From: Pelagimonas varians | GTDB lineage: Bacteria; Pseudomonadota; Alphaproteobacteria; Rhodobacterales; Rhodobacteraceae | Assembly: GCF_003208435.1 (NCBI RefSeq) | Contig: NZ_QKMF01000009.1 | Coordinates: 62,001-126,000, forward strand | DNA length: 64,000 nucleotides | Direction: 5' to 3' | In this document: positions 46,078-52,894 of the stretch, piece by piece | Layout of the letters: each line of letters begins with the position of its first letter | How positions within the stretch are numbered: position 1 is the first letter of the stretch | Position numbers and translations under genes: made by a program | The notes under the pieces: model-generated | What the model saw: the letters and a program-made list of their open reading frames with translations, nothing else | Told to the model about the DNA's origin: nothing | Databases searched by the model: none

Positions 46078-47032
46078 AACTGGCCCCTTCCCAGTGGCTA
46101 CAACCTAGGTTGGACATACCCACCACGGCCAAGGCTTTCAACTCTGGCAATCTGGGCCGCTGCGCCACATTTCGCCGACTCGCTTTCCAAATTCGACCAG
46201 ATTCGGGCAAAAATGAACTCAAATGCGGCACAAATAGACCCATGGAAGGACGGGTTCTTCACGGTTTTTCGAAAATTGTAACAATCCGTGAGGCTCTATA
46301 GTCACCTCCTGATTGTCAAACTAACGTCCAGCTTTTTCGACCAAGGCACACCGCTCTATAGGTATATTTGCGAAACACATTTGTCCAAATATGCCTCATT
46401 AAGACTCTACTAACCTTTCAGTGGCCGACTATTGTTTCCGATACGCCCATCAAATTGGAAAACTCCGCCTCAATTCCGCCTGCTTTGAAGATGGGCGAAA
46501 CGAAAAATTTCCCCGTTGTTCACGTAAGGTAAACAATAACGGCCTATTCGAGGGATTATTGTTTCCCAGATATTTCGACTGGTTTTGGCTACCGCCTTAG
46601 ACAGAGTGACGCCAATTAGCGTCAAAATTTCAACTACGGGGAAAAATATTCAAACCGGCTCAATCTTGCCGATATATGAAATACAGATCCGCCAACCCCT
46701 TAATGACGCAGCGTATTTCAACCAAGACGTGCAGCGCGATCCTTGTATTGACGCCGACAGACCCCATTGTCATAACAAAGAAGTCGAGCGGATGTGTCCA
46801 ACTAGCGTCACATTCGCATTCACCGGCACTTGGGGGTTAGTGCTTTTACACGGGAGAGAATGGGTCGTCTGCTAGCACACTTGCTGCGCCTAATTAGATA
46901 AAACTTGAGGCGATTTCGCTGAAATCTTTCAATGTCCCAGTTGCTTGGGGCAGCCGATACGTTTGTCGAAAATCTGGCCAGTTTTGCTGCCTTCCTATCA
47001 TCTTTCGTCACGAGTGACTTTAGGAGGTCAAC
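46078..47032. other. 955-base non-coding region with repeated motifs
   Basis: No convincing gene is seen. It holds an AAACAATAA/TTATTGTTT inverted repeat (46531-46539 and 46556-46564), an extra TATTGTTTCC at 46430-46439, GCTCTATAG twice exactly 60 bases apart (46293 and 46353), an ATATTTG/CAAATAT pair near 46365-46390, and GACGC-CAATTA-GCGTC near 46609. It is more AT-rich than its surroundings. It probably carries the rnd promoter and a long control region for the sugar transferase. Confidence 0.6.
46430..46567. promoter_or_regulatory. Candidate operator: three copies of TATTGTTTCC-like motif
   Basis: TATTGTTTCC occurs at 46430-46439 and 46557-46566, and its near-complement GGTAAACAATA at 46528-46538. 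The last two form a palindrome with a 16-base spacer. The regulator is unknown. The downstream gene is the ExoY-type sugar transferase 466 bases away. Confidence 0.4.
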
Positions 47033-47722
47033 TTGACACTGCATATTCGCCAGCCGCTGCCAACGGTGAAAATTGATGCCCTGATCGACGAAGCTTTGTT
47101 CGCAAAGTCGACTGCCGCAACTTATCGCAATACGTTCAAGCGTATTATGGATGTTGCGCTGGTTTTGATTGGTGCCGTACCAGCTCTCACCATTACTTTG
47201 GTCTTTGCCATGCTAGTGGCGCTGGATGGAAAGTCACCCTTTTACATGCAAAAACGTATTGGTCGGAATGGCCGGGTGTTTCGGATGTGGAAACTGCGCA
47301 GCATGGTCTTAAACGCAGACAAAGCGCTAGCCGATCATCTTGAAACTGATCCCGCAGCACGGGTTGAATGGGACCGCTTTCAAAAGCTGTCTCACGACCC
47401 TCGCATCACCAAGATCGGCCGTTTGATCCGCAAGACCTCGATTGATGAGCTGCCGCAACTGTGGAATGTTCTTCGCGGTGATATGTCATTGGTTGGCCCG
47501 CGCCCAATGATGCCCTGCCAACAAGGGATCTACCCTGGCACCGCTTACTATGCCTTACGCCCCGGCATCACCGGGCTCTGGCAAACATCAGTTCGCAACG
47601 AATCCAGCTTTTCCGAGCGCGCAGGTTTTGACACTGCCTATCTTCGTAAGCTGTCCTTTACGACTGATGTAAAGACCATCTTGCGGACCTTTAAGGTCGT
47701 GTTACGCGGCACAGGCAGTTAA
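47033..47722 (+). CDS. Undecaprenyl-phosphate sugar phosphotransferase (ExoY/WbaP-type), TTG start
   Basis: Membrane enzyme that starts polysaccharide synthesis by moving a sugar-1-phosphate to undecaprenyl phosphate. 229 residues with one membrane helix at about 40-63, the [18 protein letters not shown] segment near 80, and the catalytic/C-terminal motifs [24 protein letters not shown] near 140-163. This is the short ExoY form, without an N-terminal multi-helix part. The start is TTG at 47033-47035, supported by a perfect AGGAGG six bases upstream. Monocistronic, ended by the terminator at 47753. Confidence 0.9.
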   Translation: MTLHIRQPLPTVKIDALIDEALFAKSTAATYRNTFKRIMDVALVLIGAVPALTITLVFAMLVALDGKSPFYMQKRIGRNGRVFRMWKLRSMVLNADKALADHLETDPAARVEWDRFQKLSHDPRITKIGRLIRKTSIDELPQLWNVLRGDMSLVGPRPMMPCQQGIYPGTAYYALRPGITGLWQTSVRNESSFSERAGFDTAYLRKLSFTTDVKTILRTFKVVLRGTGS

Positions 47723-47752
47723 ACTACGCAACAGCAATGCTGGCAGCATTTG

Positions 47753-47778
47753 GCCCCGCTTTTGGCGGGGCTTTTCTT
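47753..47778 (+). terminator. Intrinsic terminator after the sugar transferase
   Basis: GCCCCGC-TTTTG-GCGGGGC followed by TTTTCTTTG, 31 bases past the stop codon. Confidence 0.88.
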
Positions 47779-47838
47779 TGGTCTTGCCCCGGATGGCCAC
47801 GCTCTCCATCTTGGCGGCTTCTCCAAAAAGGGCATCTT

Positions 47839-48237
47839 ATGCAACCCAGAGTTCAATTTCTTGATCATCTTGTTTTGACGGTCGCCGATATAGAGGCCAC
47901 CTGCCAGTTCTACCAAAACGCACTGGGAATGGTGCCGACGCAATTCACCCCCGCAGATGGATCAACCCGCTGGGCATTGTGTTTTGGCGCGCAAAAGATC
48001 AACTTGCATCCGGCTGGAAAGGAATATGCCCCCAAGGCAAACCGCCCGACACCGGGCAGCGCGGACTTATGTTTTCTATCCGAACAGACAATGACCGACT
48101 GGCAGGATCATTTCGCAGCCCAAGGCATCGCAATAGAAGAAGGCCCCGTGCAACGAACCGGTGCAACAGGGCCTATCTTGTCTCTCTACATTCGTGATCC
48201 GGATAAAAACCTGATCGAAATCTCAAACCAGATCTAG
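47839..48237 (+). CDS. VOC (glyoxalase/bleomycin-resistance fold) family protein
   Basis: 132 residues of one vicinal-oxygen-chelate unit pair: QFLDHLVLTVADIEATCQFY at the start, GAQKINLHPAG near 53 and LSLYIRDPDKNLIEISN at the end. Probable metal ligands are the histidine of LDHLV, the histidine of NLHP and the glutamate of LIEIS. The start is set where the family begins; the frame is open into the preceding terminator. Substrate unknown. Its stop overlaps the convergent FMN reductase stop. Confidence 0.85.
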   Translation: MQPRVQFLDHLVLTVADIEATCQFYQNALGMVPTQFTPADGSTRWALCFGAQKINLHPAGKEYAPKANRPTPGSADLCFLSEQTMTDWQDHFAAQGIAIEEGPVQRTGATGPILSLYIRDPDKNLIEISNQI

Positions 48238-48788
48238 GCTGACTTAAGTCGTTCGGCTTCGGCCCGCAATTTCACCATCAAACTGTCGAGACTTTCGGCT
48301 GTTCGTTCGTTGGTAAGCGCGCCTTGTTCGTCAAACTGGGAAAAAGACTGCGCCAACGCCACGTCAGGCCCCAGCACAAAACGGGGTTGAAACGGTTGCA
48401 GCGCTTCTCGGAGCGTGCTTTGCGCCCGCTCGCCACCGGTACGGCCAGCTGCGGCGGACATCACCGCTACGGGTTTGCCAGCCCAAGGGTTTCCGTCAAC
48501 GCGGCTGACCCAATCGAGGGCGTTCTTGAGCACGCCAGACAGGGCTTTGTTGTATTCCGGCGTCACAACGATCACAGCATCAGCGGCTTGTATCTGATCG
48601 GCAAGTAATTGCACTTCTTCGGGAATGCCTTGTTCGGCCTCAAGGTCACCATCATATAAGGGCAGCCGAAGGTTACCTACAATGAACTGCGCCGGATCAA
48701 AACGTGCAGCCGCTTGGTTCATAAGTTTGGTGTTGGTCGATGCACTACGCAGTGCGCCGCTTAGGCCAACTAGGGTGAGGTTTGACAT
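48234..48788 (-). CDS. NADPH-dependent FMN reductase (flavodoxin-like fold)
   Basis: 184 residues. The FMN phosphate-binding loop is in GLSGALRSASTNTKL near residue 8, and the VVTPEYNKALSGVLKNALDWVSR motif near 76 marks the NADPH-dependent FMN reductase/chromate reductase family. A GGAGAC site lies 6-8 bases before the ATG at 48788. Probable cytosolic quinone or flavin reductase. Converges with the VOC gene, sharing a CTAG at the two stops. Confidence 0.9.
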   Translation of the reverse strand: MSNLTLVGLSGALRSASTNTKLMNQAAARFDPAQFIVGNLRLPLYDGDLEAEQGIPEEVQLLADQIQAADAVIVVTPEYNKALSGVLKNALDWVSRVDGNPWAGKPVAVMSAAAGRTGGERAQSTLREALQPFQPRFVLGPDVALAQSFSQFDEQGALTNERTAESLDSLMVKLRAEAERLKSA

Positions 48789-48827
48789 GCTCTGTCTCCG
48801 TTCTTCTGTTGGCATTGATCTAGGCAC

Positions 48828-48858
48828 AAAAAAACGCCGCGTCTATTCGCGGCGTTTT
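48828..48858 (-). terminator. Intrinsic terminator after the OmpA lipoprotein gene
   Basis: On the minus strand AAAACGCCGCG-AATAGA-CGCGGCGTTTT is followed by more T residues. It lies about 45 bases past the stop at 48902 and just before the start of the FMN reductase gene. Confidence 0.9.
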
Positions 48859-48901
48859 CATAGGTAACGTGCATATACGCACGAAGGTGCGAATTATCGC
48901 A

Positions 48902-49588
48902 TCAAGAGTTCGGAAGGATCACGATCTCAACACGGCGATTCTGCGCTTTGCCTTCAGGTGTCAGGTTCGACGCGATCGGCTGGTCTTCACCTGCACCAAT
49001 CGCCTGCAGGCGGCTTGTGGGTACGCCCGAGGAGCTGAGCACATTCAGAACAGACTGCGCACGGCGCTGAGACAAGTTCAGGTTATACCCGGCATCGCCA
49101 TCGCTATCGGTGTGTCCGATAACTTGTGCGGTGGTGTCAGGATAAGCCAATAGGCTTTGGGCCACATTGCGCAGATCACCTACCAGACCGGGGCGCAATT
49201 CGGCGCTATCGGTCGCAAACAAAATGTCTTGCGGCATCGTCACAATCAGGCGGTCGCCCGTATTTCGGATACCAACGTCGTTGCCCAGCTGCTGGCGCAA
49301 TTCAGCTTCTTGCTTGTCCAGCTGGTTGCCGATCAAACCACCAGCGGCAGCGCCCGCCAAGGTACCCAGAACAATCGCTTTGTTGCGGTCTTTAACGCTG
49401 GAACCCTGACCGGCAAGTCCGCCAACCACTGCACCAAGACCGGCCCCTACCAGCGCACCGGTTTTAGTTTGCCGATTGGGATCATTCTCATTGATCATAG
49501 GACCGGTCGTGCAGGCGCTTAGGCCCAAAGAAGCCACTGCGGCCAGGAAAATCGGGGAAGTTGCCCGGATCATAATATGCCTCATCAT
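48902..49588 (-). CDS. OmpA family lipoprotein with glycine-zipper
   Basis: 228 residues. A lipoprotein signal peptide ends in the lipobox LSAC at about residue 26. Then comes a glycine-zipper stretch (GALVGAGLGAVVGGLAG and GTLAGAAAGGLIG, about 44-87) that can insert in membranes, and a C-terminal OmpA domain at about 110-228 (QDILFATDSAELRPG, VIGHTDSDGDAGYNLNLSQRRAQ, NRRVEIVIL). It would anchor the outer membrane to peptidoglycan. The start at 49588 is supported by AGGGG upstream; an ATG one codon later is equally possible. Confidence 0.93.
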   Translation of the reverse strand: MMRHIMIRATSPIFLAAVASLGLSACTTGPMINENDPNRQTKTGALVGAGLGAVVGGLAGQGSSVKDRNKAIVLGTLAGAAAGGLIGNQLDKQEAELRQQLGNDVGIRNTGDRLIVTMPQDILFATDSAELRPGLVGDLRNVAQSLLAYPDTTAQVIGHTDSDGDAGYNLNLSQRRAQSVLNVLSSSGVPTSRLQAIGAGEDQPIASNLTPEGKAQNRRVEIVILPNS

Positions 49589-49696
49589 GTTATCGCCCCT
49601 TTGAATGGGGTCATTCGCTGCTGATATACAATAACATGGGTGTCTTGGGCAGGCCAGTCACGGGGAAATCGGCGATTTGCCGCCCAATTTTCCGGT

Positions 49697-50542
49697 TCAA
49701 GCTTCCACTCGCGCGGCTTCCCAAGCCAAAATAGCGCGTTTAACCGGTAGCCCCCAATGATACCCCCCCAAACCGCCTGATTTTCGCAAGGCCCGATGGC
49801 ACGGAATGAGATAGCTAATGGGGTTACGGCCGACTGCCGTTCCCACGGCACGGACAGCCTTGGGTTTGCCCACCACACCGGCCAGTTCCGAATAAGTCGT
49901 GACATGCCCGGATGGAATGCGCATCAACGCCTCCCAGACTTTGATCTGTAGCGGCGATCCGATCAGATACAGCGGGACTTCGCCTTCTTGCTGCACCCCG
50001 AAAGCCGTTAAAACCCATGGGCGCAAAAACATCGGGTCCTCAACATAATCTGCCTTTGGCCAGCGGGCGAATAAGTCTTCAAACGCCGCTTCGGTTCCGC
50101 TTTCAGAGGCAAAGGCGATCCCGCACAATCCTTTTTGCGTCCCCATCACCAAAGCCGGACCAAAGGGGCTTTCGAACCAGCCCCAATAGATTGTCAGCCC
50201 TGCGCCTCCCTTGGCGTAATCGCCCGGACTCATGGATTCCCAGCGCAAAAATAGATCATGCAAACGGCCACCGCCCGACAGCCCCGTGGCATGGGCTGTC
50301 TCCAAAGTCGTAAAACGCTCTGTCAAAAGTGCCTTTGCATGACCAAGTGTCAGGTATTGCTGATAGCGCTTTGGCGACACCCCAGCCCACCGCGAGAAGA
50401 CACGCTGAAAATGCGCTGGACTCATCCCCATAGCATTGGCCAATTGCTCCAAGGTCGCCTGCTCGCCCATACCATCAATCAATTCGATCGCACGGCGCAT
50501 GACGTGAAAATGGTACCCGTCTTCGCTCATATCATTGGGCAT
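49697..50542 (-). CDS. ada: Ada-like methylated-DNA-protein cysteine methyltransferase with AraC domain
   Basis: 281 residues. An AraC-type helix-turn-helix part at about 8-105 (TLEQLANAMGMSPAHFQRVFSRWAG) is joined to an O6-alkylguanine transferase domain with the acceptor cysteine in the motif NPISYLIPCHRALRKSGGLGGY near residue 250. The N-terminal zinc domain of E. coli Ada (about 90 residues), which takes methyl groups from phosphotriesters, is absent. The protein may thus repair O6-methylguanine and bind DNA without the classical switch. Confidence 0.9.
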   Translation of the reverse strand: MPNDMSEDGYHFHVMRRAIELIDGMGEQATLEQLANAMGMSPAHFQRVFSRWAGVSPKRYQQYLTLGHAKALLTERFTTLETAHATGLSGGGRLHDLFLRWESMSPGDYAKGGAGLTIYWGWFESPFGPALVMGTQKGLCGIAFASESGTEAAFEDLFARWPKADYVEDPMFLRPWVLTAFGVQQEGEVPLYLIGSPLQIKVWEALMRIPSGHVTTYSELAGVVGKPKAVRAVGTAVGRNPISYLIPCHRALRKSGGLGGYHWGLPVKRAILAWEAARVEA

Positions 50543-50616
50543 GCTGGCCTCCTTCTTAAAGTGGCTTTACCCTAACTTCGCTGGTGTGTTTCTGCGATCC
50601 GGAATATGCGAAATCG

Positions 50617-51093
50617 TCAAGCAAGCATACAGTTGGCGGGTTGCATCTGTATCGCGCGTTGTCTTTGCAGCAATTCTGCTTGATCTTGCGATAGATAACT
50701 GCGCGCCCCGCAAGTGTGAAAGACACCGCGCGGTGGGAATACACCCAAGTCCGTAATCCACCCAGGATCAGACGGAGGCTCCAACAAGCTTTCCGACCAA
50801 AGGCCATTGACCATCACCACCTGATGATACGCAAACAAGAGATGATGCATGGTGCAACTACGATCAAGAAGCTCTGGCCGATTTTGATCCGCAAGAAATT
50901 TCGCCGGAACAAGAACCTCGTCTTCTTCAAATAGCCTCTTCACATCCGCGCCGTGCACCAGCAGTCCGGAATCTGGCGATACCTCCACAAATCCCGCTGC
51001 CGCTGTGGGATCAAAGCCAACGCGCAGGCCCCAAGAGTTTCTTCTTGGATTGTAGACAAGTCCGGTTGGGGCGTAACCGATCAACTTCGGCAT
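50617..51093 (-). CDS. Degenerate or partial Hint-domain (Hedgehog/intein type) protein
   Basis: 158 residues. The middle (FVEVSPDSGLLVHGADVKRL, then DEVLVPAKFL, then HHLLFAYHQVVMVNGLWSES) matches the second half of Hint_2 domains common in Rhodobacteraceae. The first half, including the nucleophilic cysteine and the start of the fold, is absent, and the family SPQH-type motif reads SPDS here. So self-splicing activity is unlikely. The first ~35 residues are unrelated sequence. It may be a remnant of a longer gene or a re-purposed fragment. The RBS before the ATG at 51093 is weak. Confidence 0.55.
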   Translation of the reverse strand: MPKLIGYAPTGLVYNPRRNSWGLRVGFDPTAAAGFVEVSPDSGLLVHGADVKRLFEEDEVLVPAKFLADQNRPELLDRSCTMHHLLFAYHQVVMVNGLWSESLLEPPSDPGWITDLGVFPPRGVFHTCGARSYLSQDQAELLQRQRAIQMQPANCMLA

Positions 51094-51207
51094 AGTCGTC
51101 TTTCATTGAAGGTATCGATTCCTCGCATTAAACCGCTTTCGATCGGATTAACTCGGCAACTGTCCCCTGCCCTTGTTCCAGCGCTCAAAGGCGGGCATAC
51201 CGCACGC

Positions 51208-51852
51208 ATGGCAAAACAGATGAATTACCAAACCCTGCGTGAGGTTTTTACACGCTTTCAGGCCTCTGAACCGGAGCCCAAGGGCGAGTTGAACCATACC
51301 AATGCATATACATTGGTTGTGGCCGTGGCCCTGTCTGCCCAATCCACAGATATTGGCGTCAACAAAGCGACGGAAAAACTGTTTCAAGTTGCAGACACTC
51401 CGCAAAAAATGCTCGACCTTGGCGAAGAGGCTGTGATCGAGCACATCAAAACCATTGGGTTGTTTCGGCAAAAGGCCAAAAACGTTATCAAAACCGCCCG
51501 CATCTTAGTCGATGACTACGACGGCCAAGTGCCCAATTCGCGGGCCGCCCTCGAAAGTCTTCCGGGCGTGGGCCGGAAAACAGCCAATGTTGTTCTAAAC
51601 ATGTGGTGGGGCCATCCGGCGCAGGCTGTTGATACGCATATCTTGCGGGTCGGCAACCGGTCGGGCATTTGCCCCGGCAAAGATGTCGTCGCCGTTGAAC
51701 GTGCAATCGAAGACAACATCCCCGTCGATTTTCAAAATCACGCCCACCATTGGTTGATCCTGCACGGACGCTATATCTGCGTGGCGCGTAAACCCAAATG
51801 CAAGGCGTGTCACATAAACGACCTCTGCCAATTCGAGGAAAAGACCGAATGA
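51208..51852 (+). CDS. nth: Endonuclease III
   Basis: Base-excision DNA glycosylase/AP lyase for oxidised pyrimidines. 214 residues with helix-hairpin-helix LPGVGRKTANVVL near 113 containing the catalytic lysine, the catalytic aspartate in VDTHILRVGNR near 137, and the iron-sulfur ligands in the pattern CVARKPKCKACHINDLC near the end. The start at 51208 is the first ATG near the family start; an ATG 12 bases later is possible. Its stop overlaps the kinase start (ATGA). Confidence 0.95.
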   Translation: MAKQMNYQTLREVFTRFQASEPEPKGELNHTNAYTLVVAVALSAQSTDIGVNKATEKLFQVADTPQKMLDLGEEAVIEHIKTIGLFRQKAKNVIKTARILVDDYDGQVPNSRAALESLPGVGRKTANVVLNMWWGHPAQAVDTHILRVGNRSGICPGKDVVAVERAIEDNIPVDFQNHAHHWLILHGRYICVARKPKCKACHINDLCQFEEKTE

Positions 51853-52838
51853 AAAAGTACCAAGTAGTTGGCATCGGCAACGCCGTTGTTGATGTGTTGA
51901 CCCGCTCCGAGGATACATTCCTTGACCATATGGGCATCCAAAAAGGCATCATGCAGCTTGTCGAACGCGACCGCGCCGAAACTTTGTATGCCGCCATGTC
52001 CGACCGCGTCGAAGCCCCGGGCGGATCAGTTGCCAACACATTGGCTGGCATCGGGAATTTGGGCCTTCCCACCGCGTTTATCGGCCGCGTGCACGATGAC
52101 GCATTGGGGCATTTTTACGCTGACGCAATGGTCAAAGGTGGCACCGACTTTGTGAACGCCCCGAGCTCCGAAGGCGATTTGCCAACCTCACGGTCGATGA
52201 TCTTTGTTTCGCCAGATGGCGAGCGGTCCATGAACACTTATCTTGGCACATCGGCCGAGCTTGGCCCTGATGATGTGTCAGACGAGGTAACCCATCAGGC
52301 CGAAATCATCTTCCTTGAAGGGTATTTGTTCGACAAGGACAAAGGCAAAGACGCATTCTTGCGCGCCGCGCGCACCTGCCGCGCAGCTGGCGGCAAAGCT
52401 GGTATCGCCATTTCCGATCCTTTTTGCGTAGAACGCCACCGCGAAGATTTTCTGAAGCTTATTGCCAACGAGATGGATTTTGTCATCGGCAACGAAGAGG
52501 AAATCCGCTCGCTATACCAAGACGACAGCCTAGAGGCAGATCTGGCCCGCGTTGCTGCCGTCTGCCCATTGGTTGTCTGCACCCGCTCGGGCGACGGCGT
52601 GACAATCATACATGACGGTCAGCGGTTCGATGTGCCAGTGACCAAGGTCGTGCCAGTAGATGCGACCGGTGCGGGCGATCAATTCGCCGCGGGCTTCCTA
52701 TATGGCTTGGCGACCGGTGCAGATATGGACACTGCTGGCAAAATGGGCTGCGTTTGCGCCACCGAAGTGATTGGTCACATGGGGCCGCGCCCCGAAGCAA
52801 ACATGCAAGCACTGTTTCGTCAAAACGGCTTGCTGTAA
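51849..52838 (+). CDS. PfkB family carbohydrate/adenosine kinase
   Basis: 329 residues of the ribokinase fold: GIGNAVVDVLT at the start, the APGGSVANTLAGIGNLG glycine patch near 55, and the catalytic/anion-hole motif VDATGAGDQFAAGFLYG near 272. Proteins of this type next to nth in Rhodobacterales are usually annotated as adenosine kinase or sugar kinase; the sequence alone does not settle the substrate. Translationally coupled to nth and ended by a strong terminator. Confidence 0.88.
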   Translation: MKKYQVVGIGNAVVDVLTRSEDTFLDHMGIQKGIMQLVERDRAETLYAAMSDRVEAPGGSVANTLAGIGNLGLPTAFIGRVHDDALGHFYADAMVKGGTDFVNAPSSEGDLPTSRSMIFVSPDGERSMNTYLGTSAELGPDDVSDEVTHQAEIIFLEGYLFDKDKGKDAFLRAARTCRAAGGKAGIAISDPFCVERHREDFLKLIANEMDFVIGNEEEIRSLYQDDSLEADLARVAAVCPLVVCTRSGDGVTIIHDGQRFDVPVTKVVPVDATGAGDQFAAGFLYGLATGADMDTAGKMGCVCATEVIGHMGPRPEANMQALFRQNGLL

Positions 52839-52855
52839 GCGGTTCACGCTATAGG

Positions 52856-52893
52856 AAAAGGGCGGCACATCATTCTGATGGCCGCCCTTTTTT
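52856..52893. terminator. Terminator between the PfkB gene and polA
   Basis: AAAAGGGCGGC pairs with GCCGCCCTTTT across a 14-base loop, with six T residues on the plus side and a run of A that acts as a T-tract on the minus side. It serves both convergent genes. Confidence 0.85.
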
Positions 52894-52894
52894 G

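Noticed and set aside
46585-46875. A 96-codon frame within the 955-base gap
   Set aside because: Composition and codon use look non-coding, there is no ribosome-binding site, and it crosses several inverted repeats.
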